DNA of 64,000 nucleotides, from contig NZ_OY781106.1 in NCBI RefSeq assembly GCF_963676475.1, forward strand, positions 2,976,001 to 3,040,000, in the 5' to 3' direction. The first letter of the stretch is position 1. Every line of letters starts with the position of its first letter. Under the pieces are notes generated by a model that had not been told where the DNA came from, did not search any database, and saw only the letters and a program-made list of their open reading frames with translations. This DNA comes from an uncultured Celeribacter sp. (GTDB lineage Bacteria > Pseudomonadota > Alphaproteobacteria > Rhodobacterales > Rhodobacteraceae). Made by a program: the position numbers and the translations under genes. Positions 59,020 through 64,000 of the stretch are shown one piece after another.

Positions 59020-60948
59020 ATGTCCGACCGCCCAGCCACTCCGACCCTCGATCGTGTGAACGTCCCCGCCGATCTGAAATCGCTCTCTGATGCGGAGCTC
59101 AAACGCGTGGCGCATGAGTTGCGGCAGGAAACTATTTCTGCGGTCTCCGTGACGGGCGGGCACCTGGGCGCGGGTCTTGGGGTCGTTGAGCTGACCGTGG
59201 CGCTGCATGCCGTGTTCGATACGCCGAAAGATCGCCTGATCTGGGACGTGTCGCACCAATGTTATCCGCATAAAATCCTGACCGGGCGTCGTGATCGTAT
59301 CCGCACTCTGCGGACTGAGGGCGGTCTCTCCGGCTTCACCAAACGCTCCGAAAGCCCCTATGACCCCTTTGGTGCGGCGCATAGTTCGACCTCGATCTCT
59401 GCCGCTTTGGGCTTTGCCGTCGCGCGCGATCTGGGCGGCACTACGGAGCATGGCATCGGCGATGCGATTGCGGTGATCGGCGACGGGTCGATGTCCGCTG
59501 GCATGGCCTTTGAGGCGATGAACAACGCGGGGCATTTGGGCAAACGCTTGATTGTCATTTTGAACGACAACGAAATGTCGATTGCGCCGCCGACCGGTGC
59601 GCTCTCGTCCTATTTGACCCGTCTCTATGCGGGCGAGCCATTTCAGGATCTGAAAGCCGCAGCCAAAGGCGCCGTTTCCCTTCTGCCGCATCCGTTCCAA
59701 GAAGGCGCCAAACGGGCCAAGGAAATGCTCAAGGGCATGACCATTGGCGGCACGCTGTTCGAAGAGCTGGGCTTTTCCTACATCGGTCCGGTCGATGGCC
59801 ACGATATGGACCAGCTTTTGAGCGTGTTGCGCACGGTCAAAACCCGCGCGACGGGGCCGATCCTGATCCATGCGATCACGAAAAAGGGCAAAGGCTATGC
59901 GCCCGCCGAGGGTCGCCCGGACAAAGGCCACGCGACCGCCAAGTTCGACGTGGTCACCGGCGAGCAGAAGAAAGCCAAATCCAACGCGCCGTCCTACACA
60001 AAGGTTTTCGCCGAAGCACTCCTCCAAGAGGCCGCGCAGGATGACAAGATCGTCGCCGTGACCGCCGCCATGCCGGATGGCACCGGGCTCGATCTCTTTG
60101 CCGAACGCTACCCGAGCCGCTGTTTTGACGTCGGTATTGCGGAGCAGCATGGCGTGACCTTCTCTGCCGGTTTGGCTGCCGGTGGGATGAAACCCTTCTG
60201 TGCGATGTATTCGACCTTCCTTCAGCGCGGTTACGATCAGGTCGTTCATGACGTGGCGATTCAGCGTTTGCCCGTGCGCTTCGCGATTGATCGCGCCGGG
60301 CTTGTGGGCGCCGATGGTGCGACCCATGCCGGGTCGTTCGATATTGCCTTTATGGCCAATCTGCCGGGGATGGTGGTCATGGCCGCCGCCGATGAGGCGG
60401 AGCTGAAACATATGGTTGCCACGGCCGTTGCGCATGATGAGGGGCCCATCGCTTTTCGTTATCCGCGCGGTGAAGGTGTTGGCGTTCAGATGCCGGAACG
60501 TGGTGACGTGCTGGAGATCGGCAAGGGTCGCATCGTGCGCGAAGGTACGCGGGTGGCGCTTTTGTCCTTTGGCACACGTTTGGAGCCCGCCTTGAAAGCC
60601 GCCGAGAACCTCGCGGCCAAAGGCATTTCCTGCACCGTCGCAGACGCCCGTTTCGCCAAGCCTCTGGATCACGATTTGATCCGCGATCTGGCAGCCAATC
60701 ATGAGGCGCTGATCACCCTCGAAGAGGGAGCTATCGGTGGATTCGGGTCACATGTCGCTGATTTTCTGGCCGAAGAAGGCGTGTTTGATCGGGGCTTCAA
60801 ATTCCGTTCGATGACGCTGCCGGACACTTTCATCGACCAAGCCAGCCCGGAGGCGATGTATGCCATCGCCGGGCTGAACACGCCGGACATTGAGGCCAAA
60901 GTTCTCTCCGTGCTGGGCGTTGCCGATCTGTCGAGCAAGCGGGCCTGA
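59020..60948 (+). CDS. dxs: 1-deoxy-D-xylulose-5-phosphate synthase
   Basis: 642-aa thiamine-diphosphate enzyme starting the MEP isoprenoid pathway. TPP motif GDGSMSAGMAFEAMNNAG, FDVGIAEQHGVTFSAGLAAG with the catalytic Glu, and DRAGLVGADGATHAG. Fourteen bases after ispA, so the operon couples MEP entry to prenyl diphosphate elongation, feeding ubiquinone and the undecaprenyl carrier used by uppP. Confidence 0.97.
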   Translation: MSDRPATPTLDRVNVPADLKSLSDAELKRVAHELRQETISAVSVTGGHLGAGLGVVELTVALHAVFDTPKDRLIWDVSHQCYPHKILTGRRDRIRTLRTEGGLSGFTKRSESPYDPFGAAHSSTSISAALGFAVARDLGGTTEHGIGDAIAVIGDGSMSAGMAFEAMNNAGHLGKRLIVILNDNEMSIAPPTGALSSYLTRLYAGEPFQDLKAAAKGAVSLLPHPFQEGAKRAKEMLKGMTIGGTLFEELGFSYIGPVDGHDMDQLLSVLRTVKTRATGPILIHAITKKGKGYAPAEGRPDKGHATAKFDVVTGEQKKAKSNAPSYTKVFAEALLQEAAQDDKIVAVTAAMPDGTGLDLFAERYPSRCFDVGIAEQHGVTFSAGLAAGGMKPFCAMYSTFLQRGYDQVVHDVAIQRLPVRFAIDRAGLVGADGATHAGSFDIAFMANLPGMVVMAAADEAELKHMVATAVAHDEGPIAFRYPRGEGVGVQMPERGDVLEIGKGRIVREGTRVALLSFGTRLEPALKAAENLAAKGISCTVADARFAKPLDHDLIRDLAANHEALITLEEGAIGGFGSHVADFLAEEGVFDRGFKFRSMTLPDTFIDQASPEAMYAIAGLNTPDIEAKVLSVLGVADLSSKRA

Positions 60949-61059
60949 GGCTTCGTTCGTTTGTGCAAGGCGGGTATGAATACAGCGGGTGGCCCGCCGT
61001 CTTGATCCTTGCGCGGGAATAAAGGAAGTCTCAAGTGACTCCCTCTCAGGATATCTCCG

Positions 61060-62253
61060 ATGGCCTCCAGCACCTCCGTCTCACCCGGCACCCGTCCGGG
61101 GATCGTTCTTTTTGCGCTCGCCATGGGCGGGTTTGCGATTGGCACGACTGAATTTGCCAGCATGAGCCTTTTGCCCTTCATGGCAGAGGGTCTAAGCATT
61201 GATGAGGCGACAGCCAGTCGTTTGATTTCCGCCTATGCCTTGGGGGTTGTCGTCGGCGCACCTTTGATTGCGGTGGCGGCGGCGCGGATCGAGCGGCGGG
61301 TCTTGCTCATCGGTTTGATGGTGATGTTTTGCCTCACCCATATCCTCTCCGCTCTGGCGCCGACTTACCCGGTGATGCTTTTGGCACGGTTTCTGAGCGG
61401 CATGCCGCACGGCGCCTATTTCGGTGTCGCGGCCTTGATGGCCGCTTCTCTCGCGGGGCCGAACCAGCGTGGTAAGGCGGTGGCGCGTTTGATGCTTGGC
61501 CTCACCATCGCGACCATTGTCGGCGTGCCCGTCGCCAATGTCTTGGGGCAGACCATCGGGTGGCGCTGGGCCTTTGCTTTGGTGGGTGTTTTGGCGGCTG
61601 TGACGGGGATCATGATCCTGATTTTTGCGCCCTCAACAGCGCGTGACACCAATTCGAATGCTTTGCGTGAGCTTGGCGCGCTTAAGAACCGACAGGTGTT
61701 GCTCACGCTCTTGAGCGGGGCCATCGGGTTTGGTGGATTCTTCGCCTTTTACACCTATCTCGCTTCGACCCTTATCGAGGTGACGCAGGTCAACGAAGCC
61801 TCGATTCCGCTGTATTTGGGTCTCATGGGCTTTGGCATGACGCTTGGCACGCTGCTTGCAGGCTGGGCAGCGGATCGGGCGTTGAACTTTGCCGTTTTCG
61901 CAACGCTATTCGTGAATATTGCCTTGTTGTCGCTCTTCCCGCAGATCGCCGGTCTGCCCTATGCCATGGTCGCGCTGGTTCTGGCGATGGGGATGGCCAA
62001 TGGCTATCCAATCCTCTTGCAAACAAGGCTCATGGACGTCGCTCGCGATGCCCAGGCGATGGCCGCGACGCTTCATCATGCGGCCTTTAATGCGGCCAAT
62101 GCTTTGGGGCCCTATGTCGCCTCGATCTACATCGCCAAGGGCTATGGATTTCCCTCGGCGGGCTATGTCGGGGCAGCTTTGACCTTTGGTGGTGTGGTGA
62201 TCTACGCCATCACGGTTCTGGATCACCGGCGGTCCTGGCAGGACAGTCACTGA
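61060..62253 (+). CDS. MFS transporter, DHA1 drug/sugar efflux type
   Basis: 397 aa, twelve predicted membrane segments. GFAIGTTEFASMSLLPFMA at the first segment, the loop motif ARFLSGMPHGAYFGVAALMA and GWAADRALN resemble AraJ/YdhP-type exporters. Substrate unknown. A 111-base gap follows dxs, containing a weak GCGGG/CCCGC dyad. It ends in a 7-base tail-to-tail overlap with the epimerase-like gene. Confidence 0.85.
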   Translation: MASSTSVSPGTRPGIVLFALAMGGFAIGTTEFASMSLLPFMAEGLSIDEATASRLISAYALGVVVGAPLIAVAAARIERRVLLIGLMVMFCLTHILSALAPTYPVMLLARFLSGMPHGAYFGVAALMAASLAGPNQRGKAVARLMLGLTIATIVGVPVANVLGQTIGWRWAFALVGVLAAVTGIMILIFAPSTARDTNSNALRELGALKNRQVLLTLLSGAIGFGGFFAFYTYLASTLIEVTQVNEASIPLYLGLMGFGMTLGTLLAGWAADRALNFAVFATLFVNIALLSLFPQIAGLPYAMVALVLAMGMANGYPILLQTRLMDVARDAQAMAATLHHAAFNAANALGPYVASIYIAKGYGFPSAGYVGAALTFGGVVIYAITVLDHRRSWQDSH

Positions 62254-63113
62254 CCCTGTGCCAAGAGCGCTTTGAGACCGGTTTTGTAATCAGGATACAT
62301 GAGCTGAACGCCCAGCTCCTGTTTCATCCGGTCATTTCGCACCTTTTTGCTTTCGGCATAAAAGCTGCGGGCCATGGGGCTCATTTCCGCCGTTTCAAAG
62401 TCTTCCTCCGGCGGCAATGGCAGACCCAAAAGCTCTGCGGCATATCCGATGACCTCTTGCGGCGGCACGGGGAGATCGTCGCAGACGTTATAAATTCCAC
62501 TGGATTGGGATCTGTTTATCGAGGCTTCAAGAACCTGCGCGATGTCCTCGACATGGATGCGTGAGAAAATTTGGCCTTCTTTGACGATCCGACGCGCGGT
62601 GCCGTTGCGGACCTTGGCGAACGGGCCGCGCCCCGGACCATAAATGCCCGCGAGGCGAAAAATAGACAGGTTTAGACCCAAATCCTGCGCAGTCGCCTGC
62701 CAATCGGCCTCGGCTTGCATGCGCGCTTTGCCACGTTTGGTGCCGGGGGTGAGCGGCGTTGCCTCGTCGACCCAATCACCGCCGTGGTCACCATAGACAC
62801 CGGTGGTCGAGAGATAGCCAACCCATTGTAGATTGGGCGCGGCCTCGATCAACTGATCACGATAGTCGCGCAAGAACGGATCGCCCTCGGCATCTGGGCC
62901 TGCGGAAATCAAAAGATGGGTCGCATGGCCGAGTTGGGCGGGAATAGGGTCTGTTTTTAGCAAAAGTGGCTCTACGCCGTCAGTGTCAAACTGCTGTGCC
63001 TTTGTCGGGTTACGCGTGGTGCCAATGATGTCCCAGCCTTGCGGGATCAACCGCCGTGCGAGAGCTTGGGCGCTATAGCCATGGCCAAAGGAAAACAGTT
63101 TTGGGTGTGTCAT
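62247..63113 (-). CDS. NAD-dependent epimerase/dehydratase-like protein
   Basis: About 288 aa from the ATG at 63113 (GAGA upstream). An extended SDR-type fold starting LFSFGHGYSAQALARRLIPQ, with a degenerate Gly-rich loop, LSTTGVYGDHGGDWVDE, and FRLAGIYGPGRGPFAKVRNG. Similar to YeeZ-like proteins. The usual Tyr-x-x-x-Lys is not obvious at the expected place (TKRGKARMQAE), so catalysis is uncertain. Biological role unknown. Confidence 0.8.
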   Translation of the reverse strand: MTHPKLFSFGHGYSAQALARRLIPQGWDIIGTTRNPTKAQQFDTDGVEPLLLKTDPIPAQLGHATHLLISAGPDAEGDPFLRDYRDQLIEAAPNLQWVGYLSTTGVYGDHGGDWVDEATPLTPGTKRGKARMQAEADWQATAQDLGLNLSIFRLAGIYGPGRGPFAKVRNGTARRIVKEGQIFSRIHVEDIAQVLEASINRSQSSGIYNVCDDLPVPPQEVIGYAAELLGLPLPPEEDFETAEMSPMARSFYAESKKVRNDRMKQELGVQLMYPDYKTGLKALLAQGQ

Positions 63114-63260
63114 CTGATCTCTTTCTCGGCCTGATGCCGGGCCTTGCGTCTCGGTCGCATCTGGTCTCAAGTGAGGGCGCTGACACAAGATTGCAAGCAG
63201 AAGGCGATGATAGGGTCGTCTGAGGCGTTGAGCACCGTTTGTTGCGCAAAGGATATAAAA

Positions 63261-64000
63261 ATGAACAGCAGTTTGAAAAGCCTGATCCTCGAGACAGCGC
63301 CCGCGCGTGAGACCCGGAGCTTTGCTGATCCCGCGGCGGCGGTGGATTATCTTGAGGCGCTCTATTCAGAGGCCTGTTCTTTTTTGACGGAAAAATTTTC
63401 GCTCATCGCCAGCGGGGAGGAGCCCGGGGCGCGCTATCGGGCCTATTACCCTGAAATTCGCGTGGTCACGACGTCTTATGCGACGATGGACAGCCGCCTG
63501 TCCTTTGGTCATGTCGCCAAGCCAGGCGAATATTCGACGACGATCACGCGGCCCGATCTGTTTCGCAATTACCTGAAACAGCAGATTTCCCAAATCCTGC
63601 GCAACCATGGCGTTATGGTGCAAATCGGCATTTCCGACACGCCGATGCCCGTGCATTTCGCTGTCGCCAATGACGAGAACATCACCGTGCCGCAGGAAGG
63701 TGCCATGGCCTATCCGCTGCGCGATATTTTCGATGTACCGGATTTGACGACGACGCACGATGATATTGTCAATGGCTTTGGCTACACCCATGCGGATGGA
63801 TCGGGGGCCTTGGCACCCTTCATGGCGCAGCGCATCGATTATTCTCTGGCCCGATTGTCGCATTATACCGCAACGGACGCCTGCCATTTCCAGAACCACG
63901 TGTTGTTCACCAACTATCAGTTCTATGTCTCCGAATTCGAAGCCTATGCCCGCACGCAATTGGCCGACCCGGAGAGCGGTTACACCAGCTTTGTCTCCAC
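63261..64000 (+). CDS. amn: AMP nucleosidase, truncated by window edge
   Basis: The first 246 residues are open to the window end. MNSSLKSLILETAPARET begins the frame and AAGGATATAAAA precedes the ATG. The N-terminal Amn domain is seen: YRAYYPEIRVVTTSYATMDS, RLSFGHVAKPGEYSTTITRP and NYQFYVSEFEAYAR. Hydrolyses AMP to adenine and ribose 5-phosphate. The catalytic phosphorylase-like domain lies beyond the window. Confidence 0.88.
   Translation, partial: MNSSLKSLILETAPARETRSFADPAAAVDYLEALYSEACSFLTEKFSLIASGEEPGARYRAYYPEIRVVTTSYATMDSRLSFGHVAKPGEYSTTITRPDLFRNYLKQQISQILRNHGVMVQIGISDTPMPVHFAVANDENITVPQEGAMAYPLRDIFDVPDLTTTHDDIVNGFGYTHADGSGALAPFMAQRIDYSLARLSHYTATDACHFQNHVLFTNYQFYVSEFEAYARTQLADPESGYTSFVS

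Noticed and set aside
1..64000. CRISPR arrays, rRNA genes, known riboswitches
   Set aside because: No regularly spaced repeats, rRNA sequence or recognised riboswitch core was found on reading either strand.

Overview
The window is GC-rich alphaproteobacterial chromosome, most likely Rhodobacterales (Roseobacter/Rhodobacter group). This is inferred from gene families and order: secA next to a divergent parvulin, an ilvE / MarR / OmpR-type response regulator block resembling Rhodobacter petP-petR, an NDUFA9-like reductase, an lptB-hpf-ptsN cluster without rpoN, and alphaproteobacterial promoter spacing upstream of dnaK. I do not assign a genus. Nearly everything from about 2.9 kb onward looks like conserved core chromosome; only the first 2.85 kb is clearly accessory.

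Layout. 1-2845: two insertion sequences (an IS5-family element running off the left edge and a decayed IS3-family element) flanking fragments of a polymorphic-toxin / immunity locus. 2.9-9 kb: L,D-transpeptidase, a tiny secreted protein, hemH, a methyltransferase, comF, grxC, a nitrilase-type amidase, a MarR regulator and ubiG. 9-15.7 kb: proline iminopeptidase, then rimP-nusA-ylxR-infB behind a promoter and an intrinsic terminator that lies inside the leader. 15.7-23.9 kb: a 46-codon orphan gene, mutT-argJ, a parvulin, secA, a binding-protein/OmpA fusion and radC. 24-28 kb: dnaK-dnaJ with a heat-shock-type promoter, and alkB.

28-38 kb is the most interesting core region: a solitary KpsM-type export permease, cysQ, kdsB, galU, galE, two paralogous family-2-like glycosyltransferases, a large GT14-like glycosyltransferase with an unassigned C-terminal half, and a protein made of two sulfotransferase-like halves. 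GalU and GalE supply UDP-sugars, the transferases would build a glycan, the sulfotransferase would sulfate it, and CysQ would remove the PAP by-product. I infer a sulfated surface polysaccharide system.

38-45 kb: ptsN, hpf, lptB-lptA-lptC, kdsD, RNase D and tRNA-Leu(CAG) on the minus strand, then an NDUFA9-like reductase and uppP. 45-51.4 kb: gltD-gltB (glutamate synthase) behind a 33-bp near-perfect palindrome. 51.4-55.5 kb: mtgA, a glutathione transferase, a candidate dispersed repeat, queG, an EamA transporter and an unrecognised membrane-anchored protein. 55.5-57.8 kb: ilvE divergent from a MarR-type regulator and response regulator, with nested inverted repeats between them. 57.9-64 kb: xseB-ispA-dxs (isoprenoid precursors), an MFS exporter, an NAD-dependent epimerase-like protein, and the 5' part of an AMP nucleosidase that runs off the right edge.

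No rRNA, CRISPR array, prophage or recognised riboswitch was seen. Product names rest on motifs and family knowledge read by eye; no database search was run.
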